Source of the DNA: Luedemannella flava
GTDB taxonomy: Bacteria; Actinomycetota; Actinomycetes; Mycobacteriales; Micromonosporaceae
Assembly (NCBI RefSeq): GCF_039528515.1
Contig: NZ_BAAALT010000053.1
Coordinates: forward strand, 1-64,000
DNA: 64,000 nt
Reading direction: 5' to 3'
Positions 42,127-50,300 of this stretch are shown piece after piece (the stretch's first letter is position 1; each line of letters starts with the position of its first letter). Made by a program: the position numbers and the translations under genes. The notes beneath the pieces were generated by a model that saw nothing but the letters and a program-made list of their open reading frames with translations, searched no databases and was not told where the DNA came from.

Positions 42127-42692
42127 CGGTCGATCCCATCGTTGTCTCTAGCGGAGAGGGGCCTGCGGGGCCGGCGCATCAGCAGTACGCCGACGACAGC
42201 CACCGTGGCGGCGTCGAGCAGCAGCAGGACCGCGCCCACCGGATCGACGCCGTGGGAGTGTTCCCCGGCGGCGGTGTCGGCCGCCGCCGGCGCCGCGACC
42301 GCGCCCGACGCGGTGCTGCCGGACAACTCGGCACCGTCGTCGAACGTGACGTGGAAGGCGACCGTGAAGCCCCCCGGCCCGGGCGCGCGGACCGGCTGGC
42401 GCAGCCGGGCGCCGTCGGCGCTCAGCTCCCCGGCGTTGATGACCATGCCGTCGGCGTCGCGCACCGCCACATGCGAGGTCGACGCGTCGGGCCGGCCACT
42501 GAAGGTCAGCACGATCTCGGCCGGGCCGGTGTCCGCCGCCGCTTCGGTGCTGAGGAGTCGTGGCGGGGCGCCCGGTTTCGCGGCCAGGGCCAGTACGGCG
42601 ACCGCTACGAGGACCGCCGCCGCGGCGACCAGGGCCACCCGCGCCCGACGGGGTCGGGCGCGGGTGTCGCCGGGCACGGCCGTGACCGTCAT
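42123..42692 (-). CDS. CopC-like domain protein with two membrane anchors
   Basis: 189 residues. An N-terminal helix (RVALVAAAAVLVAVAVLALA) is followed by a CopC-type beta-domain: GPAEIVLTFSGRPDAS, HVAVRDADGMVINAGEL, then GGFTVAFHVTFDDGAELSGS. A linker with GEHSHG and a second helix (AVLLLLDAATVAVVGVLLM) close the protein. CopC domains bind copper outside the membrane, but the usual His ligands are only partly visible here, so metal binding is uncertain. It overlaps both neighbours by 4 bases and therefore belongs to the unbV-unbU operon. Presence of a copper-carrier-like protein there is unusual. Confidence 0.7.
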   Translation of the reverse strand: MTVTAVPGDTRARPRRARVALVAAAAVLVAVAVLALAAKPGAPPRLLSTEAAADTGPAEIVLTFSGRPDASTSHVAVRDADGMVINAGELSADGARLRQPVRAPGPGGFTVAFHVTFDDGAELSGSTASGAVAAPAAADTAAGEHSHGVDPVGAVLLLLDAATVAVVGVLLMRRPRRPLSARDNDGIDR

Positions 42693-43270
42693 GGTTTCGC
42701 CGGGGCGACCGACCGGTCTCCGGCGCAGGAGCACGACATCTGTTCGGCCTCGGACGCGTTGGGTCGCAGGTGCAGATAGACCGCGATCACCATGGGGATG
42801 AACACGATGGAGTTGTAGAACAGGTGCAGCTCCACCCGCGGGACCACAAGCTGGAGGACGCTCGTGGGTACGGCGGCGCCGAACAGGAAGGTGCCCGTCT
42901 GCCACTGCAGGAGCAGCAGCAGGTGCTCGATGTGGTGCCAGAACTGGATGACCAGCGCCACGGTCCACCAGGTCCGGGCCCGCCCGACGAAGCCGGGCCG
43001 CAGCAGCATCAGCCCGGCGATCATCACCAGGGCGTAGCCGTAGTGCAACCACTCCGTGCGGATCAGCCAGGGAAAGGCCATGCCGAGCGCGCCCAACGCC
43101 TTCGGGCGGGGCATGCCGAGAGCCCAGATCTGGAACGCCTGGGCCAGGTGCTCGGCCCAGTGTGCCAGCACGATCACCATGTAGATGTTCAGCGCGATCC
43201 GGTGATGGGCGCTGTTGAGCGCGGCGAACCTGATGGGACGACCGGACATGGGGATGGCCGCCTGGGTCAT
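42689..43270 (-). CDS. His-rich polytopic membrane protein of the UnbU operon
   Basis: 193 residues with about five membrane helices. Two helices carry repeated His-Glu-His patterns: IVLAHWAEHLAQAFQIWAL and IQFWHHIEHLLLLLQWQTG, plus VELHLFYNSIVFIPMVIAVY. This layout would suit a metal or haem site in the membrane. A Cys pair near the end (EQMSCSCAGD) adds to this. I do not recognise the family. It overlaps unbU upstream and the CopC-like gene downstream by 4 bases each, so all are made together. Metal loading by the CopC-like neighbour is a natural idea but unproven. Confidence 0.75.
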   Translation of the reverse strand: MTQAAIPMSGRPIRFAALNSAHHRIALNIYMVIVLAHWAEHLAQAFQIWALGMPRPKALGALGMAFPWLIRTEWLHYGYALVMIAGLMLLRPGFVGRARTWWTVALVIQFWHHIEHLLLLLQWQTGTFLFGAAVPTSVLQLVVPRVELHLFYNSIVFIPMVIAVYLHLRPNASEAEQMSCSCAGDRSVAPAKP

Positions 43271-44244
43271 GAATGACGCTCCCTTCGGGTGAAGTCGAGG
43301 CCCCACCAGTACAGGCCACGGGCGAGGCAGACGATCGTGACGGCGAAGAACAGGGTGTAGACCACGTTGAACAGCATCAGGACGCCGTAGACGGCGGCGA
43401 CCGAGCCGCCGAACATGAACTGGTTGCGGCCGCTGGAGGGGGTGGTCCCCGGGTCGGTGATCATGTAGTTGGTGAAGAGCACGAACGCCACCCCGGTCAT
43501 CACGGTCAGGCCCGTCCACAGCGGCGCGTCCCAGACGTAGTGGCGTACCAGGGCCTGGATGACGAAACCGCCGACCCAGCCGACGATGAGCGGGATCTTC
43601 TTGGTCAGCGCGGCGTTGAGCAGGGTGCCCGCCGAGATGATGACCAGCGGGATGAACAGGCGGAACAGGTCGGGGACGTTCTCCGTGAACTCGTACGGCG
43701 GCGCGATGCTGACCCAGCTGCTGAACGCCAGCAGGGTGATGGTGATCCCGAAGTTCGACGGGTTCATGAAGTGCCGCATCCGGCCCTTGATCGGTGCCCG
43801 CAGCACGTACTTCGACCCGATGGCCACGATGGCGCCGAAGGCGATGGCGCCGAACATGTCGTTCGCGTAGAGCAGCATGTTGACCGCGAGCGCGGTGATG
43901 TGCGTGGGCAGCAGGAAGGTGTAGACCCCCCAGACCCCGTGCCCGGTGAAGCCCGGCCGTCGTCGCTCCGCCCACGCCGCGACCGTCTCGAACCCGAACT
44001 CGGCGGCGTACGCCGTGAGTACCGTCAGGATCGGCCAGGCCCACGGCTGCTCGAACCCGAGCACGGTGTAGCCGAGGATGTTGAGCACCGAGATCGAGAT
44101 GGCGAAGTTGCGCAGGGCCAGGTAGCGCGGGTCCCGTCCGTCCAGCCGGGGAACCGGGGGCAGCGGTTGCGGGGCCGGGCCGGCGGCGGTCGGGGGAGCG
44201 GGAGCCCCGACGTCGCGTATCGGCGCGGTTCTCAGCTCGGTCAT
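43267..44244 (-). CDS. unbU: UnbU/E5-type enediyne accessory membrane protein (RnfD/NqrB-like)
   Basis: 325 residues, about nine helices. The start DGRDPRYLALRNFAISISVL, the core RHFMNPSNFGITITLLAFSS and the end VCLARGLYWWGLDFTRRERH are characteristic of UnbU proteins of enediyne loci, which resemble RnfD/NqrB subunits of membrane electron-transfer complexes. The biochemical role is not established; electron transfer to a polyene intermediate has been considered. It overlaps unbV upstream and the His-rich membrane gene downstream by 4 bases. UnbU, UnbV and UnbL accompany the enediyne synthase in almost all known clusters, and all three are present here. Confidence 0.88.
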   Translation of the reverse strand: MTELRTAPIRDVGAPAPPTAAGPAPQPLPPVPRLDGRDPRYLALRNFAISISVLNILGYTVLGFEQPWAWPILTVLTAYAAEFGFETVAAWAERRRPGFTGHGVWGVYTFLLPTHITALAVNMLLYANDMFGAIAFGAIVAIGSKYVLRAPIKGRMRHFMNPSNFGITITLLAFSSWVSIAPPYEFTENVPDLFRLFIPLVIISAGTLLNAALTKKIPLIVGWVGGFVIQALVRHYVWDAPLWTGLTVMTGVAFVLFTNYMITDPGTTPSSGRNQFMFGGSVAAVYGVLMLFNVVYTLFFAVTIVCLARGLYWWGLDFTRRERHS

Positions 44245-46229
44245 CGCGGCGCCACCTCCGTTGCCTGGGTGTCGAGCAGGATGTCGTGCCAGCCGGGCGC
44301 CAGGGTCAACGTGCTGCGGTGCACGGCGCCGGTCGTGTCGCGCCAGCTGAGGTCGGCCGTGATGTTCGCGGTGGCCGCCCCGACGCCGAAGAACACGTCG
44401 AAACTGCGTTTGCCGGAGTGGCCGCTGCCGCCGTCGACCTGGGAGATCTGGGTACGCCCGTCAGCACCGGTGATCTTTACCACCGCCCCGTAGGCCGGGA
44501 GGACGGCGCTGCCCTGGCCGGGTCGGTGCAGTCGCAGGCCGAGGAAGTTGCCGGACGCGGGGTGGTCGTTGCGGTAGAAGGCCGGCGGACCCCACTGCCG
44601 GGCGACCGCGAAGTCCTGCCACCCGTCGCCGTCGGTGTCGGCCACCGCGATACCCCGGGTCGGCACGGGCGCGGCCAGGCCGAGATCGGCGCTGACGTTG
44701 GCGAACCGGCCGTTGTCCTCCCGGGCCCAGAACACCAGGCTGTGCGAGCCGGCGATGTCGTCGGTCGGGCCCACATCCGGCCACATCTGCGGGTTCTTCA
44801 GCATCAGGTCGTTGGACATGGCGAGTTCCTGCAGCCACGACCAGCGGTTGATCTCGCCCTTGACGAACCCGGTGGTCTGCACGATCGCCAGGTCGCCGCT
44901 GTTGTCGAAGTCGGCCATCTTCGCGTCCCAGCCCCAACCCGACCAGGCCACGTTGAGGTCGGAGGCACGGTTGTCGAACGGGGCCACGCCGCGCGACATC
45001 GTGTCCCGGGCGGCGGCCGGGTTCGTGGTGTTGTTGACCCAGGCGAAGTTGCTCTCCTGCAGCCCCCACGGCGTGGTGATGTTGCTGACGAACATGTCGA
45101 ACACGCCGTTGTTGTCGAGGTCACCGAAGTCGATCGACATGCTCTTGAACGAGTCGTTGCCGAGGACCATCGACTTCGGCGTGTACGGGTACCGCTTGCC
45201 GGCGAGGAGCTCGAACCGGATCCGACCCGGCTGCGACACGTTGTGGAACATGCGGTCCTGGCCGAAGTCGTTGGCGACGTAGAGCTCGGGCAGCAGGTCG
45301 TCGTCGAGGTCGGCCGAGCCGGCGCCCAGCGTCCATCCGGTGGCCGCCGCCGGGTCGATCGCGCCGGTGTCCTCCACGAAGCGCACCGTCGGCCCGTCGG
45401 GCGAGGAGGGCGTGGGGATCCACCGCATGAGGTGCGCGCCACCGCCGTTGGTCGCCCGCGACATCGTGTGGTTCATCTGCACGTTGGGCTGGCCCTGCGG
45501 GTCGAGCACCTGCGAGTCGGGGAAGTAGTTGAACACCCCGATGTCGACATGGCCGTCGCCGTCGAAGTCCGCGATGGATACCGCGTTGGTGTTCCAGAGC
45601 TGCCCCGCGTACCGGCCGTCGGGCGTCGGCGCCGTGGGCACCAGCTCGGTCGGGCGGAACGCGGCCGGACCCAGCGGGCCAGCGGCCTGACGGCCGAGGA
45701 ACAGCACGGGCGTGCGCCCCCAGTAGTAGACGAGCACGTCGGTGCGACCGTCGTCGTTGAACTCCCCGGGCGCGCAGCCCATCGGCGCGACCGCGGTGTT
45801 GGTCGGCAGCGGGGCCGGGTCCAGCACGAACGGGGCATAGCGGGGCGGGGTGGTGCCGGGGGCCGGGGTGACCACCACGGTGTCGCTGCGGGTGTCGACC
45901 AGGCAGAGATCGTCGGGGCGGCCGTTGCCGTCCAGATCGTTGACGGCGATACCGGCGCCCACCGACGAGATCCAGGCGCGGATGTGTTCATAGCTGGGGT
46001 TGACCTCGCGGATGGTGCGTTCCGGCAACCCCGGTGGCAGTGCGATCGGCAGTTCGGTGAAGCCGAACCGCGCGGCGACCTCGCCGCGCGCGGCCTCGGC
46101 GGCCTCGGGACGGCGGGCCACCGCGTACAGCCCGGCGGCAACGAGGATCACCGTGGCCGCGGGCACGGCCGCGCGGATCCAGACCGGCAGACGGCGGGTC
46201 AGTTCTGACGAGAAGGGCAGCGACGGCAC
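44241..46229 (-). CDS. unbV: UnbV/E3-type enediyne accessory protein (FG-GAP repeats, ASPIC/UnbV domain)
   Basis: 662 residues with an N-terminal signal-anchor (WIRAAVPAATVILVAAGLYA, about 17-37). FG-GAP/VCBS-like calcium-binding loops follow: NDLDGNGRPDDLCLVD, ADFDGDGHVDIGVFNYF, GDLDNNGVFDMFVSN and ADTDGDGWQDFAVARQW. They imply a beta-propeller outside the membrane. The C-terminus (about 570-655, GAVVKITGADGRTQISQVDG, then GSGHSGKRSFDVFFGVG) is the ASPIC/UnbV domain. The function in enediyne assembly is not known. It heads the minus-strand operon unbV-unbU-membrane-CopC-ABC1 and is divergent from unbL across a 199-base promoter region. Confidence 0.9.
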   Translation of the reverse strand: MPSLPFSSELTRRLPVWIRAAVPAATVILVAAGLYAVARRPEAAEAARGEVAARFGFTELPIALPPGLPERTIREVNPSYEHIRAWISSVGAGIAVNDLDGNGRPDDLCLVDTRSDTVVVTPAPGTTPPRYAPFVLDPAPLPTNTAVAPMGCAPGEFNDDGRTDVLVYYWGRTPVLFLGRQAAGPLGPAAFRPTELVPTAPTPDGRYAGQLWNTNAVSIADFDGDGHVDIGVFNYFPDSQVLDPQGQPNVQMNHTMSRATNGGGAHLMRWIPTPSSPDGPTVRFVEDTGAIDPAAATGWTLGAGSADLDDDLLPELYVANDFGQDRMFHNVSQPGRIRFELLAGKRYPYTPKSMVLGNDSFKSMSIDFGDLDNNGVFDMFVSNITTPWGLQESNFAWVNNTTNPAAARDTMSRGVAPFDNRASDLNVAWSGWGWDAKMADFDNSGDLAIVQTTGFVKGEINRWSWLQELAMSNDLMLKNPQMWPDVGPTDDIAGSHSLVFWAREDNGRFANVSADLGLAAPVPTRGIAVADTDGDGWQDFAVARQWGPPAFYRNDHPASGNFLGLRLHRPGQGSAVLPAYGAVVKITGADGRTQISQVDGGSGHSGKRSFDVFFGVGAATANITADLSWRDTTGAVHRSTLTLAPGWHDILLDTQATEVAPR

Positions 46230-46286
46230 GTGGTCCCCCTCATGCTCGGCGAACGCGAGTCATCCTGCCGCCGCGCCGACGACGCC

Positions 46287-46346
46287 GTCTTCTCATCGAG
46301 TGCTGTATGTCGACTCATCGCTGAATGCCGCACGATCGGAGAAGAC
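46287..46346. promoter_or_regulatory. Divergent unbV/unbL promoter region with GTCTTCTC/GAGAAGAC half sites
   Basis: GTCTTCTC (46287-46294) and GAGAAGAC (46339-46346) form an inverted repeat with 44 bases between, inside the 199-base divergent region. The same GAGAAG/CTTCTC core, closely spaced, lies in the module A promoter (33744-33763). A shared regulator is a hypothesis. No clear -10/-35 pair is seen for either gene. Confidence 0.4.
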
Positions 46347-46428
46347 ATCGCCCGCGTGCCGGAGCGAGGCTGCAACCTGGATCGGTGCCCGACCAACACG
46401 TGTCAGTGATGGCGATGGTGGAGGAACT

Positions 46429-47388
46429 GTGGCTGGAATCTGGCGGAGCGCGCGGCGACGTATCCTCACTCCGAACGTGTCGGCGACCCGGCTCGACGTG
46501 CGTGGATTCCACGCGAAGAGCGACGCCGCCACCCAGTTGCTCGAGTCGATCGGCCGTACCTTCCTGGAGGGCTTCGCCGCCGTGGCCCAGGCGCGCGGAC
46601 CGGTGCAGGCCCAACCCGAACTCGAGGCGGTACCGGCGCCGCTGCGCGGATTCGCCTACGAGGGCGCGGCCATGGCGTGCGCGATCCTCGACGCCCTGCC
46701 GACGCCCGGCCGGGACCGGGTCCCCGCGCTGCTCACCGGACCCGGCGCCGGCCATGTGTACATGACCTACGTCGGCGTCGGCTGGGCCATGGCCCGGCTG
46801 CCGAGAGTGCTGTGGTCCCGGCTGTGGGCGCCGGACCCGCTGCTGCGGTGGCTGATCCTCGACGGGTACGGGTTCCATGAGGCGTACTTCCACACCGACC
46901 GGGTCGTGCACCGCCAACGCCCGCCCGGGGACGTGGGCTGGCAGCCCCGAGACTACTCGTCGCGGGTGATCGACCAGGGCATCGGCCGCGCGCTCTGGTT
47001 TGTCGAAGGGGCCGACCCCGACCGGATCACGGCCACCATCCGGTCGTTCGCAGCGCGCCGGCACAGCGATCTCTACAGCGGCGCCGGACTGGCGGCGACC
47101 TACGCCGGCGGTGCTGACGAGGACGAACTGCGGCGGTTCCACCGCGACGCCGGCGAGCACCGCGCCGCCGTGGCGCAGGGCAGCGCCTTCGGCGCGCAGG
47201 CCCGCGTGCGAGCCGGCAACGTCGTCCCGCACACGGCCGTGGCGACCGAGGTGTTCTGCGGCGTCACACCGGAGAAGGCCGCCGCGGTGACCAACGCGGA
47301 ACTGCCCGAGGGCGACCACGCCGACGGACCGTCGTACGAGCGGTGGCGCCAGGGCATCGCCGCCGCGTTCGCGGGCCGGTCGGCATGA
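46429..47388 (+). CDS. unbL: UnbL/E4-type enediyne accessory protein (DUF1702)
   Basis: 319 residues of the DUF1702 family. The start VAGIWRSARRRILTPNVSAT and RLDVRGFHAKSDAATQLLES, then GFAYEGAAMACAILDALPTP, LILDGYGFHEAYFHT and the end EGDHADGPSYERWRQGIAAA, are typical. Its role in enediyne formation is unknown, but it is one of the five genes that define enediyne cassettes. The GTG at 46429 has GGAGG five bases upstream and gives the full family N-terminus; internal starts would cut it. The stop overlaps the synthase start by 4 bases, so the two are coupled. Confidence 0.9.
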   Translation: MAGIWRSARRRILTPNVSATRLDVRGFHAKSDAATQLLESIGRTFLEGFAAVAQARGPVQAQPELEAVPAPLRGFAYEGAAMACAILDALPTPGRDRVPALLTGPGAGHVYMTYVGVGWAMARLPRVLWSRLWAPDPLLRWLILDGYGFHEAYFHTDRVVHRQRPPGDVGWQPRDYSSRVIDQGIGRALWFVEGADPDRITATIRSFAARRHSDLYSGAGLAATYAGGADEDELRRFHRDAGEHRAAVAQGSAFGAQARVRAGNVVPHTAVATEVFCGVTPEKAAAVTNAELPEGDHADGPSYERWRQGIAAAFAGRSA

Positions 47389-50300
47389 CCGAGCGAAGCG
47401 AGGGAATCGCGATTGTCGGCATGGCGTGCCGCTATCCCGACGCCGACTCCCCGCGGCAGCTGTGGGAGAACGTGCTCGCCGGCCGGCGCGCGTTCCGGCG
47501 GCTGCCCGATGTGCGGATGCGGCTGGCCGACTACTGGGACCCCGATCCGGCCCGCCCGGACCGGTTCTACGCCCGGATGGCGGCGGTCATCGAGGGGTAC
47601 GAGTTCGACCGCGTCGGGTACCGGATCGCGGGCAGCACGTACCGGTCGACGGACCTGAGCCACTGGCTGGCCCTCGACGTGGCCGCGCAGGCCCTAGCGG
47701 ACGCCGGTTTCCCGATGGCGGCGGGGCTGCCCCGGCAGCGGACCGGCGTGGTGGTCGGCAACACGCTCACCGGCGAGTTCACCCGGGCCAACACGATGCG
47801 CCTGCGCTGGCCGTACGTCCGGCGTACGCTCATCGCGGCGCTGCGCGGCGAGGGCTGGGCCGACGACAAGCTCGCCGGGTTCCTGGACGCGGTCGAGACG
47901 CGGTACAAGCAGCCGTTTCCCGGCATCGACGAGGACACCCTGGCCGGCGGCCTGTCCAACACGATCGCCGGGCGGATCTGCAACTACTTCGATCTCGGCG
48001 GCGGCGGGTACGCCGTGGACGGCGCCTGCTCGTCGTCGCTGCTGTCGGTGATCTCCGCCTGCCGGGCACTGGCCGACGGCGAGCTCGATGTGGCTGTCGC
48101 CGGTGGTGTGGACCTGTCCATCGACCCGTTCGAGATGATCGGGTTCGCCAAGACCGGCGCGCTGGCCACCGGGGAGATGCGCGTCTACGACCGCAACTGC
48201 AACGGGTTCTGGCCGGGCGAGGGCGCCGGCATGGTGGTGCTGATGCGCGAGGCCGACGCGCGGGCGCAGGACCGGCGGGTCTACGCGTCGGTCGCCGGTT
48301 GGGGGATCTCCTCCGACGGCAACGGCGGCATCACCCGACCGACCCTCGGCGGTTACCAGTTGGCACTGGACCGGGCCTACGCGCGGGCCGGCTTTCCGAT
48401 CGACGCGGTCTGCCTGTTCGAGGGACACGGCACCGGTACGGCCGTGGGTGACGAGAACGAGCTGCGGGCGCTGTCGTCGCGGCGGACGGCGAGCGACCCG
48501 CCGGCGGCGATCGGCAGCATCAAGGCCATGATCGGCCACACGAAGGCGGCCGCCGGCGTCGCCGGCCTCATCAAGGCGGCGCTGGCCGTGCATGAGCGGA
48601 TCCTGCCGCCGACGGTGGGCTGCGTCGACCCGCATCCGGTCCTGACGCAGCGCAACCCGTCGCTGCGGGTGCTGGCCGGCGCCGAGGCGTGGCCGACCGG
48701 GCGACCGGTACGGGCGGGCGTCACCGCGATGGGCTTCGGCGGGATCAACAGCCATGTCGTACTGGCGGGGGAGGCACTCGCCGCGGAGCCGGCACGGGTC
48801 GGGCGCGCCCGCGCCATCGCGGCATCCCGGCAGGACGCCGAGGTGCTCCTGCTCGACGCCGACACCGCCGACGAACTCACCACGAAGGTGGAGCAACTGG
48901 CCCGGTTCGTCCCCGCCCTGGCGTACGCCCAGCTCACCGACCTGGCGGTGACGCTGCACGGCGAGCTCGCCGACCGGCCGTGGCGGGCGGCTGTCGTGGT
49001 CGACTCCGCCGAGGCGGCCGAGGCGGCGCTGCGCCACGCGCTGGACTGCCTCGCCGGCGGCACCCGGGCGGTGCTGGACCCGCGCCGGCGGGTCTTCATC
49101 GGCCGTGCCAGCGAGGTCGCCCCCCGCATCGGCCTGTTGTTCCCCGGCCAGGGCTCCGGACGCGGCACCGACGGCGGCGCACTGCGTCGGCGGTTCCCGC
49201 AGGTGGAGGAGGTGTACCGGGACGCTGCCCTGCCGATGGTCGATCCGCGTGGAGCGGACGGCATAGCCACGGCGGTCGCCCAGCCGCGCATCGTGGCGGG
49301 CTCGCTGGCCGGTCTCGCCGTACTGCGGACCCTGGGGTTGTCCGCCGACGTCGCCGTCGGCCACAGCCTCGGGGAGCTGTCCGCGCTGCACTGGGCCGGC
49401 GCCATGGACGCGACGACGCTGCTGCGGGTGGCGAGGATCCGTGGCGAGACCATGTCCGAGCACAGCTCGCCCGGCGCGATGGCCGGGGTCGGCCTGCCGG
49501 CCGAGCGGGTCGAAGGGTTCCTGCTCGGCGAGCCCGTCGTGGTGGCCGGCTTCAACGGCCCCCGGCAGACGGTGGTGGCCGGCCCGGTCGAGGCGATCCG
49601 TCGGGTCGGCGCGCGGGTGGCCGGGACCGGCGAGGCCTGGGCCATGCTCCCCGTCTCGCACGCCTTCCACTCGCCGCTGGTCGCGCCGTCGGCCGACCGT
49701 CTCGCCGCGCGGTTGCGCGCCGCCGATGTCGCGTTCGCGCCGTTGACCCGCCGGGTCGTCTCCACCGTCACCGGCGCTGACCTCGACGGGGACACCGACG
49801 TGGTGGCGCTGCTGCGCCGTCAGATCACCATGCCGGTCCGCTTCGCCCAGGCGCTGACGGCCGCGGCCGCACAGGTCGACCTACTGATCGAGGTCGGGCC
49901 GGGCCGGGTGCTGACCCGGATGGTCCCGGACGTCACCGGCGTGCCGGCGCTGGCGATGGAGACCGACAGCGCGTCACTGGCCGACCTGCTCGCGGTCGTC
50001 GCCGCCACGTACGTGCTCGGCGCGCCGGTCCGCCTGGGCGCGCTCGTCGACGGTCGGGTGAGCCGGCCACTGCGCGTCGGCGCGGAGTTCCGCTTCTTCG
50101 CCAGCCCGTGCGAGAGCGTCGAACCCGTGGCCGACGTGGTCGCGACGGCCACCGCCGGTACGGCCACCCCGGCGGCGCCCGGGCCGATGGCGGCGGATCC
50201 GGACACCGACCTGCTCGGGCACCTTCGCCAGTTGGTGGCCGAACGCGCCGAACTGCCCTACGAGTCGGTGCGGGAGGACAGTCGGCTCTTGGACGACCTG

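Noticed and set aside
44286..46208. 640-residue open frame on the plus strand
   Set aside because: Antisense to unbV, which has clear FG-GAP and ASPIC domains.
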